DNA of 64,000 nt from Kineothrix sp. MB12-C1 (GCF_030863805.1 NZ_CP132957.1:1116001-1180000); one strand, 5' to 3'; positions 39,649 to 50,270 are shown, numbered from the stretch's first letter. A program made the numbers and translations. The notes: a model not told the origin generated them from the sequence alone.

Positions 39649-39728
39649 GAGTGTTCTTTACTCTTTGAGAGTGTTCTTTACTCTTTGAGAGTGTTCTTTA
39701 CTCTTTGAGAGTGTTCTTTACTCTTTTA
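39649..39728 (-). repeat. Four tandem 20-bp hairpin-forming repeats ahead of 23S
   Basis: Unit GAGTGTTCTTTACTCTTTGA repeated four times head to tail (starts 39649, 39669, 39689 and 39709); a fifth copy lies at 39821-39840 inside a longer stem. Each unit is a small inverted repeat (GAGTG/ACTC type). Variants occur after 23S (36688-36712), after tRNA-Asn and after 5S, suggesting a role in processing the pre-rRNA. Confidence 0.9.
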
Positions 39729-40058
39729 TCACCGGACATCTAGCGTGATGTCCTCGGCTGGTCCGCTGTCCTCATACACCGGTCCGTAGACCGATCTATC
39801 ATTTCAGCTCTTCTGACGGAGAGTGTTCTTTACTCTTTCATCAGAAGGTAAATCTATTTGAGTTTAAAACTCATTTGTTCGGCCATCATGACTTGCATCA
39901 CGATGGACCTCGGATGTCTTTGATACTTGATTGTTTTTTGGTATTCGGTTTTCAAGGTACGGTCTTGCAGGTCTTTGGCACTTCCTTTTATCTTTTCAGA
40001 CAGACTTTAGTGCTGCGTCCTGTCCCGGAACTCCTATCATAAATAGTCCTTCCGGTAA

Positions 40059-40131
40059 TGGAGACAGAGAGATTCGAACTCTCGACCCCCTGCTTGCAAG
40101 GCAGGTGCTCTCCCAACTGAGCTATGCCCCC
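40059..40131 (-). tRNA. tRNA-Ala (anticodon TGC)
   Basis: Spacer tRNA: acceptor GGGGGCA with TGTCTCC (wobble pairs), anticodon loop CTTGCAA. Lies between tRNA-Ile and 23S; the 417-base gap to 23S carries the tandem repeats and long processing stems. Confidence 0.95.
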
Positions 40132-40224
40132 GTTTCCGGTTCTTGGGTAATCCCCTATGAGTATCATGAGAAAGACTTTCCTATCATGCACTCATGATTT
40201 ATCTTTATTTTTTCTTTTCTTCAC

Positions 40225-40298
<74 letters not shown>

Positions 40299-40307
40299 TT
40301 TTTTTTA

Positions 40308-40428
40308 GATCTGGCAGCCACCTGCTCTCCCATGCCGTCTCCAGCATAGTACCATCGGCCGCTTAAGTCTTAACCTTCGTGTTCGGGATGAGAACGGGTG
40401 TCTCCCCTAAGCGCATCGCCACCAGATA
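40308..40428 (-). rRNA. 5S ribosomal RNA, located between 16S and 23S
   Basis: About 120 bases on the minus strand beginning TCTGGTGGCGATGCGC, with the conserved core CCCGAACACGAAGGTTAAG and a 3' end complementary to the 5' end (CTGCCAGA). It is the only 5S gene in the operon and lies in the 16S-tRNA-Ile spacer, not after 23S. Confidence 0.93.
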
Positions 40429-40523
40429 TGTTTCTGAGTATTCTCTACTCATTCGCTTCGATTCTTAGTGCTTTCCCACTCTTCCTCAACAGCTAAACAG
40501 TAATGCAACCCCTACTTCTTCTT

Positions 40524-42060
<1,537 letters not shown>

Positions 42061-42458
42061 GAGATTCGTCGATGCATGCCATTTCTGGTAGGCCATGTCT
42101 GATGCTCGCATCAGCACTCGGTATGCCATGAAATGATTTGAGGAGTAAATTCAATGAAGTAAGCTTCGCTTACGAATTGGCATTTGCTCCCATGCATGTC
42201 ACATGTTTGCCCGGTCCAAAATCAACTTTGGCTTTAAATCCTTGCTAATTTTTTCCCGTAATCTCACATCTGCTCCTTGCGGTGCTTTTGTGCGATTCTT
42301 TTACTGTTTTTTAGGTTGTTCTTCTGAATTTTCTCTTTGGGCCCTTTCTGCAAAAGCAGAGGCCCGTTTTAGAATTTTCAGGGTTGCATTACTGTTTACT
42401 TGTCAAGGTTCTGTGTTTCTTATGCAATTTGGAAAATTGCTTCCCGCTTACTGCGGTA
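42061..42458 (-). other. 16S leader / spacer after tRNA-Ser
   Basis: 398 bases between tRNA-Ser(GGA) and 16S. They hold short inverted repeats (for example GATGCGAGCATC and GCCTCTGCTTTTGCAGA on the minus strand) as expected for pre-16S processing, but no gene and no second convincing promoter. Confidence 0.5.
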
Positions 42459-42548
42459 CGGAGAAGGAGGGATTTGAACCCTCGCGCCGCTATTAACGAC
42501 CTGCACCCTTTCCAGGGGTGTCCCTTCAGCCAACTTGGGTACTTCTCC
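42459..42548 (-). tRNA. tRNA-Ser (anticodon GGA)
   Basis: Class II tRNA with a long variable arm; acceptor GGAGAAG with CTTCTCC, anticodon loop CTGGAAA, discriminator G. Upstream of 16S in the same transcript. Confidence 0.95.
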
Positions 42549-42620
42549 AAATCAAAACTGTTGTCCTTCATGATGTTATGCTGTTCATTACAACAGGTTC
42601 AGCGGAGAAGGTATCTCCAG

Positions 42621-42706
42621 CGGAGAGGGTGGGATTCGAACCCACGCGCCCTTGCGGACAAACGGTTTTCAAGACCGCCTCGTTATGACCACTTCGATAC
42701 CTCTCC
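42621..42706 (-). tRNA. tRNA-Ser (anticodon TGA)
   Basis: Class II tRNA; acceptor GGAGAGG with CCTCTCC, anticodon loop CTTGAAA, discriminator G. First gene after the operon promoter. Confidence 0.95.
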
Positions 42707-42738
42707 ATGTTCGTGCGCCACTCAGCAGCGCAAAATTG

Positions 42739-42767
42739 ATTCTAGCAAAAAAGTGGTAAGGTGTCAA
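42739..42767 (-). promoter_or_regulatory. Promoter of the tRNA-Ser/rRNA/tRNA operon
   Basis: On the minus strand TTGACA (42767-42762), exactly 17 bases, TAGAAT (42744-42739), with an A/T-rich stretch upstream as in strong rRNA promoters. Transcription would start about 25 bases before tRNA-Ser(TGA). Confidence 0.8.
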
Positions 42768-42833
42768 CATTTTTTTACAACTTTTTTTAATTTCTTTTCT
42801 AATCACTTTTTCTTTTAGACGCAAAGCCTGTAA

Positions 42834-43556
42834 TTAGCGGGAATTATCGTCTTTTCCCAAAAAAGTTACTGCAATTTTCAAATCTTCCGGTGTTGTGATT
42901 TTTATATTTTCATAGCGCCCCTCTACTAGCTTCACCTTCTTATCCGTAAAGGTTTCTACCACCATCGCATCATCGGTAATCTTTATTCCCCTGCTCACTA
43001 ACGCCTCTTCTTCCTCAATTAGAGACATATACGCTCTCTTGATTAAGGAAAATGAAAATACTTGAGGTGTCTGTATCATCCATACCAGATCTCTATCCGG
43101 TGTCAGAGATGCGAAGCCATCCTCATTCGCAAGCTTAACCGTATCCTTTGAAGGCATTCCCACCACGCATGCACCATGCTGTATAACACATTCATACGCC
43201 CGTTGTAAAATCTGCGCTGTTACAAAAGGTCTCGCCCCATCATGGATAAAGATATAATCACATTCTCCTGCCGCCATAATACCGGCAAAAACAGAATGAT
43301 ACCGCTCCTTCCCGCCTGCTACTATGCTATGTACTTTGTCAAACCCGTATTTTTCTACAATTTTGTTTCTACAGTATTCCACATCACTCTCTGACGTCAC
43401 CAATACGATTTCATCTATAAAGCTATCCTGGAATACCTGCAAGGAATAATAAAGTACCGGCTTATCCTCCAGGAAAAGATATTGTTTCGGCACATCGCTG
43501 TTCATCCGTTTGCCCTTCCCTGCAGCGAGCACAATCGCCGTACATTTCATTTTCAT
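42834..43556 (-). CDS. ispD: 2-C-methyl-D-erythritol 4-phosphate cytidylyltransferase
   Basis: Third step of the MEP isoprenoid pathway: transfers CMP from CTP to MEP. The nucleotide-binding start AIVLAAGKGKRMNSDVPKQY, the DGARPFV motif and a C-terminal TDDAMVVE are conserved. ATG at 43556 is chosen (AAAGG 9 bases upstream); the 38-codon extension runs into a dispersed repeat. The resulting 240 aa is the normal size. It is downstream of tsaD and ends just before the rRNA operon promoter. Confidence 0.93.
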   Translation of the reverse strand: MKMKCTAIVLAAGKGKRMNSDVPKQYLFLEDKPVLYYSLQVFQDSFIDEIVLVTSESDVEYCRNKIVEKYGFDKVHSIVAGGKERYHSVFAGIMAAGECDYIFIHDGARPFVTAQILQRAYECVIQHGACVVGMPSKDTVKLANEDGFASLTPDRDLVWMIQTPQVFSFSLIKRAYMSLIEEEEALVSRGIKITDDAMVVETFTDKKVKLVEGRYENIKITTPEDLKIAVTFLGKDDNSR

Positions 43557-43662
43557 TTCCGCACGCCTTTCTAAATCCGTTATGTAATAGTTCGGTTTCC
43601 TCACTATTACTAAAGCAAGGATTGCTTTGGGAAAATCCATTAAAATCACCTTCGGTGATGGG

Positions 43663-43733
43663 ATTTTCACTTATCTTTCCACGTGTTTTTACGGTCAGCG
43701 CAGTAAATGCGCAGACCTGCTAAATAGTTACAT
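43663..43733. repeat. Dispersed repeat family B, copy 1
   Basis: About 71 bases, ATTTTCACTTATCTTTCCA then TTACGGTCAGCGCAGTAAAT, GCGCAGACCTGCTAAATAG and TTACAT. A close copy lies at 51826-51898 and shortened inverted copies at 53690-53727 and 57650-57692. All are intergenic. Confidence 0.75.
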
Positions 43734-43751
43734 CTTTACCATTCAGCAGCT

Positions 43752-44795
43752 CTAAATCCGTTCTCCCAACTTCAAATTCGGTACCGCATTCAAGTCAAAA
43801 CCATGCCGTACACCTTTTTTATATTCATAATAGCCTGCTACACCTATCATTGCTGCATTGTCGGTACAGAATATGGGGGATGGAGAATAAAATGAAATCC
43901 CTCTTTTTTGACATTCCTCTTCCAAAACTCTACGCAAGGAACCATTGGAGGCCACCCCTCCGGCTATTGCGAATCGGTCGAAGCCATATTGTTTTACAGC
44001 ATCGAGAGAATGATCTACCAACACATCTACTACTGCTTTCTGGAAGGAAGCTGCTACATCAGCCGTATTAACTTTTTCTCCTTTCATTTCGCAGGAATTT
44101 AAATAATTCAATACTGCAGACTTCAAACCGCTGAAGCTGAAGTCATATTCGGAACCTTCCACTTTAGCCCGCGGAAAGCGTATCGCATCCGGATTACCTT
44201 CTTTAGAAACTTTATCGATTTTGGGACCACCCGGATAACCCAGTCCAATAGCGCGCGCTACTTTATCGAAAGCTTCACCCGCCGCATCATCTCTCGTACG
44301 CCCGATAATTTCATATTCACCATAATCTTTCACCACAACCAGATGAGAATGTCCACCCGATACGACCAGACAGATAAATGGAGGCTCTAGCCCTTTATTT
44401 TCTATAAAGTTAGCACAAATATGCCCTTCAATATGATGCACCCCTATCAGAGGTATACCGGTAGCGAAGCTAATCGCTTTTGCCGCGGATACTCCTACAA
44501 GAAGTGCCCCAACCAAACCCGGGCCATAAGTAACAGCTATGGCATCGATATCATTTAACCGGACTCCCGCCTCACTAAGCGCCTGCTCAATTACTTGATT
44601 GATCTTCTCAATATGCTTTCTGGAAGCAATTTCAGGTACCACTCCGCCATATACGGTATGGAGTGATATCTGAGAGTAGATAACGTTAGATAGAACTTCT
44701 CTTCCGTTTTTGACAACGGAAGCCGCCGTCTCATCACAAGAACTTTCAATTGCAAGTACGAGTATATCCTCATTGCTTTTATTATAATTACCCAT
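43752..44795 (-). CDS. tsaD: tRNA N6-adenosine threonylcarbamoyltransferase
   Basis: Catalytic subunit that transfers the threonylcarbamoyl group to A37 of ANN-decoding tRNAs, working with TsaB and TsaE encoded 3 kb upstream. Starts [15 protein letters not shown]; the metal-binding motif is [13 protein letters not shown] and the C-terminal [14 protein letters not shown] is family-typical. The start at 44795 (ATG) is preferred over an in-frame TTG two codons earlier; the AAAGGA site serves either. 347 aa, full length. Confidence 0.96.
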   Translation of the reverse strand: MGNYNKSNEDILVLAIESSCDETAASVVKNGREVLSNVIYSQISLHTVYGGVVPEIASRKHIEKINQVIEQALSEAGVRLNDIDAIAVTYGPGLVGALLVGVSAAKAISFATGIPLIGVHHIEGHICANFIENKGLEPPFICLVVSGGHSHLVVVKDYGEYEIIGRTRDDAAGEAFDKVARAIGLGYPGGPKIDKVSKEGNPDAIRFPRAKVEGSEYDFSFSGLKSAVLNYLNSCEMKGEKVNTADVAASFQKAVVDVLVDHSLDAVKQYGFDRFAIAGGVASNGSLRRVLEEECQKRGISFYSPSPIFCTDNAAMIGVAGYYEYKKGVRHGFDLNAVPNLKLGERI

Positions 44796-44813
44796 TATCA
44801 AACTGTCCTTTGT

Positions 44814-45404
44814 CTATTCGTTCACCAAGGTCCATCCATATATTTTCCAGTGGCCTTGCGCATCTTTTCTAAGCAAAAACTTTTCACTGCTGTTAAGCAT
44901 AGTTGTCCCCTGTCTCATACTGTATACACAATATAGGCTCGCCCACTCATAATCGTCCTTCGTATAATACTCTACATCCGTACTTGCAGAAGTGGAATAA
45001 CTGGAAATAACAAGTTGGCTTTCCTTCATATTGTAGATATCATCTTTTAAGTTATCCAGATAATTATCGCCCTGATTGGCAATTAGTTCTTCATCGTATA
45101 ACTTCTGAATTTGATTAGCCAGCGCCTCAATATCCTCTTGTGAATTATCTTCATTATAAAAACATTGCGTAATCTCACTGTAATACTTAACTACTTCCTT
45201 AGGAGAAGGAGGATACTTCTGATCGAAATTATACTGCAGTATCTGCTGCGTCTTTGTAACCTTTCCTACCTCTTCTTCCTTTGCTTCTTTCCCTTTATTG
45301 GATACATAATAATAAAAGCCTACCAAAAGAGCAGCTAAAATCACTCCAATAATTACTAATTTAGCTGTACTTCCCGATTCTTTCCCTTTTCCTGCCTGTG
45401 CCAT
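44814..45404 (-). CDS. Unknown membrane-anchored protein
   Basis: 196 aa: a short cytoplasmic start, one transmembrane helix (about residues 15-33, KLVIIGVILAALLVGFYYYV), a charged linker and an extracellular domain of about 150 residues. The domain is rich in Tyr and Asp/Glu (KYPPSPKEVVKYYSEITQCF) and ends in a compact beta region (GHWKIYGWTLVNE) that resembles NTF2-like/DUF4878-type ends. I do not recognise the family firmly. It sits between tsaD and rnz on the same strand, 18 bases before the tsaD start, so it is probably co-transcribed. Confidence 0.7.
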   Translation of the reverse strand: MAQAGKGKESGSTAKLVIIGVILAALLVGFYYYVSNKGKEAKEEEVGKVTKTQQILQYNFDQKYPPSPKEVVKYYSEITQCFYNEDNSQEDIEALANQIQKLYDEELIANQGDNYLDNLKDDIYNMKESQLVISSYSTSASTDVEYYTKDDYEWASLYCVYSMRQGTTMLNSSEKFLLRKDAQGHWKIYGWTLVNE

Positions 45405-45459
45405 ATACTGCCCCCCCTTATCTACGCTTCCTCATAACTGATCACCTTCGGCTAATCTA

Positions 45460-46371
45460 TTACTCTTCCTCAAACATCAGCTCTATCGTCTTTCCATCTT
45501 TGCCCGCTACGGACCTGGGGAAAATCTTCCTTACCGCGTCCATATAATCCTCCGCACGTATAAGAGACGGACTAAAATGTGTCAGCCACATTTGACTTAC
45601 TTTCGCCTTTTTCGCAAGCTCCGCCGCCTCATAAAAAGTCATATGCTTATATTCCTTCGCTTTTTGCTTTTTATCCGACTCTCCATACATCCCTTCACAG
45701 ATGAAAAGATCTGCCTCTTGCGCATTCCGGACAATACTTTCCGTAGGTCTTGTATCTGTACAATAGGTGACTTTCAGCCCTTTTCTCTTCGAACCAAGCA
45801 CCATTTCAGGAGTGTAGGTATTTCCCTCAATCTCCACAGTCTCCCCCTTTTGCAAACGCCCCCAATATTTCCTATCGATTGCAAGCGCCTGTGCCTTCTC
45901 GAGCTGAAATTTCCCTGCACGTTCCACCACTATGTTATATCCATAGCATACCACATTATGATTAACGCGAAAAGCTTCCAGTCGAAATCCGTCGAAATCG
46001 ATACGTTCTTCCTGATCGGTAAGTTCCATGAACTCAATCTCAAAAGGCAGCTCCGGTGCAATCACCCTAAGTGCCGATACCACCCTTGTTAAACCTTTCG
46101 GTCCCACTAAAAGAAGCGGCTCTGTCCGTTCTGCATTTCCCATAGTGAGAAGCATGCCGGGCAGTCCGCTAATATGATCCGCATGGTAGTGGGTAAAGCA
46201 GATAACATCGATAGGCTTTGGGCTCCAACCCTTTTCCTTCATCGCTATCTGCGTTCCCTCTCCACAGTCAATTAATATACTCTTTCCATTGTACCGTACC
46301 ATCAAAGAAGTTAGCCACCTGTACGGAAGCGGCATCATCCCCCCTGTTCCTAATAAACAAACATCTAACAT
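45460..46371 (-). CDS. rnz: Ribonuclease Z (tRNA 3'-processing endonuclease)
   Basis: Zinc phosphodiesterase that cuts the 3' trailer of tRNA precursors. The metallo-beta-lactamase motif FTHYHADHISGLPGML, a later YCTDTRP and the His at TFYEAAELAKKAKVSQMWLTH-like C-terminus match the short bacterial RNase Z. 303 aa is standard. None of the tRNAs in this window whose 3' ends I checked encode CCA, which fits a need for this enzyme. Confidence 0.94.
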   Translation of the reverse strand: MLDVCLLGTGGMMPLPYRWLTSLMVRYNGKSILIDCGEGTQIAMKEKGWSPKPIDVICFTHYHADHISGLPGMLLTMGNAERTEPLLLVGPKGLTRVVSALRVIAPELPFEIEFMELTDQEERIDFDGFRLEAFRVNHNVVCYGYNIVVERAGKFQLEKAQALAIDRKYWGRLQKGETVEIEGNTYTPEMVLGSKRKGLKVTYCTDTRPTESIVRNAQEADLFICEGMYGESDKKQKAKEYKHMTFYEAAELAKKAKVSQMWLTHFSPSLIRAEDYMDAVRKIFPRSVAGKDGKTIELMFEEE

Positions 46372-46424
46372 GAATACTCCATTCCCGATGACCTTGTCCG
46401 AAAACGGAGCTCTTTGGCAGCCTT

Positions 46425-46673
46425 CTACAGATACTCGGTAAGTTCTGTATCTTCTACCGGTATTTCGAACTTGGCAATCATCTCATCATAGCATTTTTCA
46501 CACAGATCAAAGCGGTGGCTTTGTCCGTCTTTATTACTGAAATATCCAAAAGAGGTATTTACTTCCAAGCAACCTTCTTTTAAAATTCCATTTTCAACCA
46601 ATAATTCTTTTTTACAGCAATTACAATGAACGGATACAAGCTCCGCCTTCTTTTTATCCAGATATTTACGCAT
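46425..46673 (-). CDS. Small zinc-ribbon-like protein of unknown function
   Basis: 82 aa from the ATG at 46673, which has GGGAGG 8 bases upstream; the 24-codon extension has no site. Two CxxC pairs (CNCC and CEKC) about 40 residues apart suggest a zinc ribbon. The acidic C-terminus is EDTELTEYL. Located between rimI and rnz on the same strand. No function can be assigned. Confidence 0.7.
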   Translation of the reverse strand: MRKYLDKKKAELVSVHCNCCKKELLVENGILKEGCLEVNTSFGYFSNKDGQSHRFDLCEKCYDEMIAKFEIPVEDTELTEYL

Positions 46674-46773
46674 AGTCTCATCCTCCCAAAGATGTACTAA
46701 AGGTATCGTGTTATATCTGTCATTATACACAAATTTACTGAGCAAAAATAGTGGTAATTGTTTCGCATGCTTC

Positions 46774-47208
46774 CTATCTTTTCCACATAATTAAAGCATC
46801 TTCTGTTGGATTTTCATAAAAATTTTTTCGAAATCCATCTTTTTGAAATCCAAATGTCTCATATAAACGGATAGCAGCTTCGTTTCCTGCCCGAACCTCC
46901 AAAGTAAAAGCTTCGATTCCCTGCTTCTTTCCTTCTCTTAATACTTCTGCAAGGAGAAGCTTCGCTACTCCTCTGCGACGAAACGACCTATCTACTGCCA
47001 CATTAGTAACTTCCCCTTCACCCGCAATATTTCTAAGCCCGCAGATACCTATGATTTTACCTTCCTCCTCCGCTATATAATAAAAAGCATAGGAAAGCTG
47101 TAAAGTCTCTTGGAAATCCTTCTTCGTCCATGGCATTGAAAAATTATCTTTTTCTATTTCAGCCGCTCTGTCAACATCAGCCTGCATCATTCGTCTTATG
47201 GTTATCAT
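46774..47208 (-). CDS. rimI: Ribosomal protein S18 alanine N-acetyltransferase
   Basis: GNAT enzyme that acetylates the N-terminus of S18. The motif EGEVTNVAVDRSFRRRGVAKLLL is the acetyl-CoA loop, and FTLEVRAGNEAAIRLYETFGF the canonical RimI alpha4 region. 144 aa. Its ATG lies inside the end of tsaB (32-base overlap). Confidence 0.93.
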   Translation of the reverse strand: MITIRRMMQADVDRAAEIEKDNFSMPWTKKDFQETLQLSYAFYYIAEEEGKIIGICGLRNIAGEGEVTNVAVDRSFRRRGVAKLLLAEVLREGKKQGIEAFTLEVRAGNEAAIRLYETFGFQKDGFRKNFYENPTEDALIMWKR

Positions 47209-47932
47209 GCGCTTCCTTTTCCTTCTTTTCTCGCTCTGCCTGGGAAAGTCGAAGATAGATTGGCGCGTGTTCTTTCGCCTCCACGTAATTTCCTTCCTTA
47301 TAATACCTGATACCGAGAGCTGCCAAAGATGCCGCTCGTTGTCTATTCATGTGTGCAGGCGCAAAATGATAAGGAACTTTCATCTCTTCTGCAAGTTTTC
47401 CTGCAAATACTGAAACTCCATCTCCTAAGAATAGGACTTCATTTCCCAAGTCATTCAGCTTCCTGGCAATTTCTTCAATATCTACTGCGCATTGCGGCTC
47501 CACTATATTTAACAGATAACCGTCATTTTCTAATTCTTCACTTCTTACAAATTCATAAATACCCGTATAGACTTGCCCCCTTCTGGCATCCATAATGGGG
47601 CAAACATACCCTTTCGCTCCATATGCATTGTAAGCCAATCCCTCTAAGGTAGGAATCTCAATAAGAGGTATATTAAGAGCAAGACCTAATCCCTTGGCCG
47701 TCGCCGAGCCTATTCGAAGCCCGGTGAAAGATCCCGGCCCCGCTGCCAAAGCAATTGCATCTACGGTGCTCATATCAAGATCCACCATCTTCCTTATTTC
47801 TTCCAACATGGGCAAAAGAGTCTGCGAATGCGTCTTTTTATATTGAATATCATATCCTGCAATCAGATTGTCATCCTCCACAATTGCTACGGAGGCTACA
47901 AGCCCTGAACTGTCTAACGCTATTATTTTCAT
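47177..47932 (-). CDS. tsaB: tRNA threonylcarbamoyladenosine biosynthesis protein TsaB
   Basis: Non-catalytic ASKHA-fold partner of TsaD. N-terminus IIALDSSGLVASVAIVE, then AAGPGSFTGLRIGSATAKGL and PIMDARRGQVYTGIYE, all diagnostic. 251 aa. Overlaps tsaE by 4 bases upstream and rimI by 32 bases downstream, giving a tightly packed tsaE-tsaB-rimI operon. Confidence 0.95.
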   Translation of the reverse strand: MKIIALDSSGLVASVAIVEDDNLIAGYDIQYKKTHSQTLLPMLEEIRKMVDLDMSTVDAIALAAGPGSFTGLRIGSATAKGLGLALNIPLIEIPTLEGLAYNAYGAKGYVCPIMDARRGQVYTGIYEFVRSEELENDGYLLNIVEPQCAVDIEEIARKLNDLGNEVLFLGDGVSVFAGKLAEEMKVPYHFAPAHMNRQRAASLAALGIRYYKEGNYVEAKEHAPIYLRLSQAEREKKEKEAHDNHKTNDAG

Positions 47933-48369
47933 ACTTCTCTCTCTATCTCTTCTATTGTAATTCTTCGATAATCCATCCCCTTGCCTAAATCCTTCGCTAT
48001 TGTTATCTCCCTATAGTGCACAGGCAAGATTTCCTCAATAAGGTTAGCCCATTCAATAAAGCATACCCCATTTCCATAGATACAATCTTCGTAGCCAATT
48101 TCCTCCATCTCCTCCACATCACCGATGCGATATACATCGAAGTGATAAAAAGGAAGCCTCCCCTCTTCATAAACCTGGAGAATCGTAAATGTCGGGCTAT
48201 TGATTGGCTCTATGATTCCAAGTCCTTTTGCCACGCCCTGGGTAAAAACAGTCTTACCGACCCCCAAGTCCCCGATTAAGGTGTACACATCGCCGGGCTC
48301 AGCTTCTTTACCTATTTTTTCTCCCAGTTCAAATGTTTCCTTCGCACTAAAAGAATCTACTGTCATCAC
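47929..48369 (-). CDS. tsaE: tRNA threonylcarbamoyladenosine biosynthesis ATPase TsaE
   Basis: P-loop ATPase of the TsaBDE complex. Walker A is GDLGVGKTVFTQG, followed by INSPTFTILQVYE and FYHFDVYRIGDVEEMEEIG, the family signature. 146 aa. Start at 48369 is ATG; first Tsa gene of the operon, 15 bases after the YcxB-like gene. Confidence 0.95.
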   Translation of the reverse strand: MMTVDSFSAKETFELGEKIGKEAEPGDVYTLIGDLGVGKTVFTQGVAKGLGIIEPINSPTFTILQVYEEGRLPFYHFDVYRIGDVEEMEEIGYEDCIYGNGVCFIEWANLIEEILPVHYREITIAKDLGKGMDYRRITIEEIEREV

Positions 48370-48383
48370 GTTTGTCCTCTCAT

Positions 48384-48863
48384 CTAATAACGAATCTTCA
48401 CCTTAGCCGGCGGCATATGAGTAGAAATCACCTCAATTACCTTAGGCAACATCTCTCCCAAGTCTTTTCTCGGAAAAATAGATGCATTCACCGGGGAAGT
48501 ATATACAATAATGCTTCTGCTTGTGGAAACTGCCTTATGCATATGCTCCCAACCTTGTGTCTGTGCTTCCTCTCCCTGGGAAACCTCTATGCCCTCATCC
48601 GTCATCTTATAGTGAAGCGGTTTCTTAAAAGCAGGATTGCTGAGTATCTGTTGCCTGGATCTCAGGAAAAGAGTCCACGGAAGATAAAAGAGGATAATGA
48701 CCCCTGCTATAAGAAAAATAATTCCTCCTCCGGCAAAAAACCATACCACCATTAGGGCTCCCACAATCGTACCAATCAAGCCGGACATGCTGTAATAGGT
48801 ATGACGCAGCATATAATCATATAAAATTCCCGAAGTAATTTCCACATCAAATTCAAGTTCCAC
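48384..48863 (-). CDS. YcxB-like membrane protein of unknown function
   Basis: 159 aa from a GTG at 48863 with AGGAAAGG 9 bases ahead; the frame extends 41 codons upstream only through a dispersed repeat and terminator, so the longer form is rejected. Two adjacent transmembrane helices (about residues 30-70, GLIGTIVGALMVVWFFAGGG then IIFLIAGVIILFYLPW) are followed by a small soluble domain ending with FPRKDLGEMLPKVIEVI, as in YcxB-family proteins. No function known. Precedes tsaE on the same strand. Confidence 0.72.
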   Translation of the reverse strand: MELEFDVEITSGILYDYMLRHTYYSMSGLIGTIVGALMVVWFFAGGGIIFLIAGVIILFYLPWTLFLRSRQQILSNPAFKKPLHYKMTDEGIEVSQGEEAQTQGWEHMHKAVSTSRSIIVYTSPVNASIFPRKDLGEMLPKVIEVISTHMPPAKVKIRY

Positions 48864-48885
48864 AACTTTTTTCCTTTCCTGAAGG

Positions 48886-48955
48886 GCTTTTATTCCGCGC
48901 GCGTAGCTGCGCATCAATCGGTTCTTTAATAGGAGTACTTTCCTATTAAAGAATA
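48886..48955. repeat. Dispersed repeat family A, copy 3
   Basis: GCTTTTATTCCGCGCGCG, TAGCTGCGCATC, then an AATAGGAGTACTTTCCTATT hairpin. Shares both blocks with 8052-8116 and the first with 32205-32275. Confidence 0.6.
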
Positions 48956-48981
48956 AAGGCACCTGCAATGGCAGGTGCCTT
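48950..48981 (-). terminator. Terminator of the MacAB-type exporter operon
   Basis: A perfect 11-bp stem (AAGGCACCTGC, 48956-48966, with 48971-48981) followed on the minus strand by TTATTCTTT, about 60 bases after the permease stop. Confidence 0.85.
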
Positions 48982-49039
48982 ACCATTTATTCTTTTATTA
49001 TACCGAAAATCGCTTAAAGTGCAAGCTTTATATCATGCG

Positions 49040-50257
49040 TTACTCGTGCCGCAACGCCTCGATAGGACTTAGCTTCGCCGCTTTCTTCGCAGGATAAATA
49101 CCGAAGAAAATACCTACTGCCGAGGAGAATATCGTCGCTCCGATTATGGTGGAAATCTGTGTTCTCGCAGTAATCCCTGCTATCGCACATACCAGATTCG
49201 CTCCCAGTATTCCAAATATAATACCGATGATACCGCCTAACAGTGTGATAATTGCCGCTTCTGAGAGGAACTGCAGCAGAATAGAGCCCGTTCGCGCTCC
49301 CAATGCCTTTCTGATACCGATTTCCCTCGTACGCTCCGTTACCGATACGAGCATAATATTCATAACACCGATACCGCCTACCAAAAGTGAGATAGCCGCT
49401 ACGAAAGAAACAAACAAGGTAACTATACCTAAGATACTGTCAAACTGCGCACTCATATCCGCAAAGCTCTGTACTTGAATCTGACCATCCCCCCGCACAC
49501 CATACTTATTCTCTAAAAGACTCACCGCTTCCTTCGCTACCGTTGCTGAATACTCCGCAGACTCTGCCATGATATAGACACCGTCAAAGTCTTCTACCCA
49601 AAAACCGTAATGATAACCCAGAACATTAAGCGGAGTCTCTATCTGAAGATATTCCTCTCCCATCATCATATTGACCAAAGCAGAGGCATTATCCTGCCTG
49701 ATTCCGACAATTGTAAGTTCCTGTGTGATACCATATAGTGTCACTTCAAAGTCCATTCCTATCACATCCGTCGTTCCAAAAAGAGAAACCGCACTACTCT
49801 CCGAGATAACACACACCTTATTGCCGCTCTCTGCATCTCCCGCAGAAAAGTACTTTCCTTTTATGATGGGATCGGATACCGCATGAACCATTCCTTCATT
49901 ACCACCTGAAACTTGGGCATCGAAATTCCCCTTAGGACCGTATCCCGTTCCCCACGCATTATAGCTTGGAGTCACCGCTTTCACATGTTTCACCTCGCTC
50001 ATGATCAGATCGAAGTCATCCTGTACGAACGTGACTGTCGTATCTTTTCTTGAACTATCCACATAAATATAGACCTGCCCGCCTCCCAGGCCATCCAACT
50101 CATCATTGATCTGTCCGCGCACACCATTTCCGATAGCCATAACCATAATAACTGAAGATATTCCTATGATAATGCCGAGCATCGTAAGGAAGGAGCGGCC
50201 TTTATTACTCTTAATACTCATAAGAGCAATCTTAACATATTCCCATATCTGTGTCAT
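49040..50257 (-). CDS. MacB-type ABC exporter permease
   Basis: FtsX-like permease of a MacAB-type efflux or lipoprotein/peptide export system. N-terminal helix after KIALMSIKSNKGRSFLTMLGIIIG, a large extracellular MacB_PCD domain (about residues 45-270), then three C-terminal helices with TERTREIGIRKALGAR, the diagnostic mechanotransmission motif. 405 aa. ATPase is a separate gene here, as in many Gram-positives. Third gene of the operon, 14 bases after the adaptor gene. Confidence 0.93.
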   Translation of the reverse strand: MTQIWEYVKIALMSIKSNKGRSFLTMLGIIIGISSVIMVMAIGNGVRGQINDELDGLGGGQVYIYVDSSRKDTTVTFVQDDFDLIMSEVKHVKAVTPSYNAWGTGYGPKGNFDAQVSGGNEGMVHAVSDPIIKGKYFSAGDAESGNKVCVISESSAVSLFGTTDVIGMDFEVTLYGITQELTIVGIRQDNASALVNMMMGEEYLQIETPLNVLGYHYGFWVEDFDGVYIMAESAEYSATVAKEAVSLLENKYGVRGDGQIQVQSFADMSAQFDSILGIVTLFVSFVAAISLLVGGIGVMNIMLVSVTERTREIGIRKALGARTGSILLQFLSEAAIITLLGGIIGIIFGILGANLVCAIAGITARTQISTIIGATIFSSAVGIFFGIYPAKKAAKLSPIEALRHE

Positions 50258-50270
50258 TTCCGCTCTCCTT

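Noticed and set aside
39649-39840. Possible CRISPR array
   Set aside because: Repeats are contiguous without spacers, only 20 bp, and sit in the rRNA spacer; no cas genes are present.
48864-48986. N-terminal extension of the YcxB-like protein
   Set aside because: The extra 41 codons pass through a terminator and a dispersed repeat; a GTG with a good ribosome site explains the gene better.
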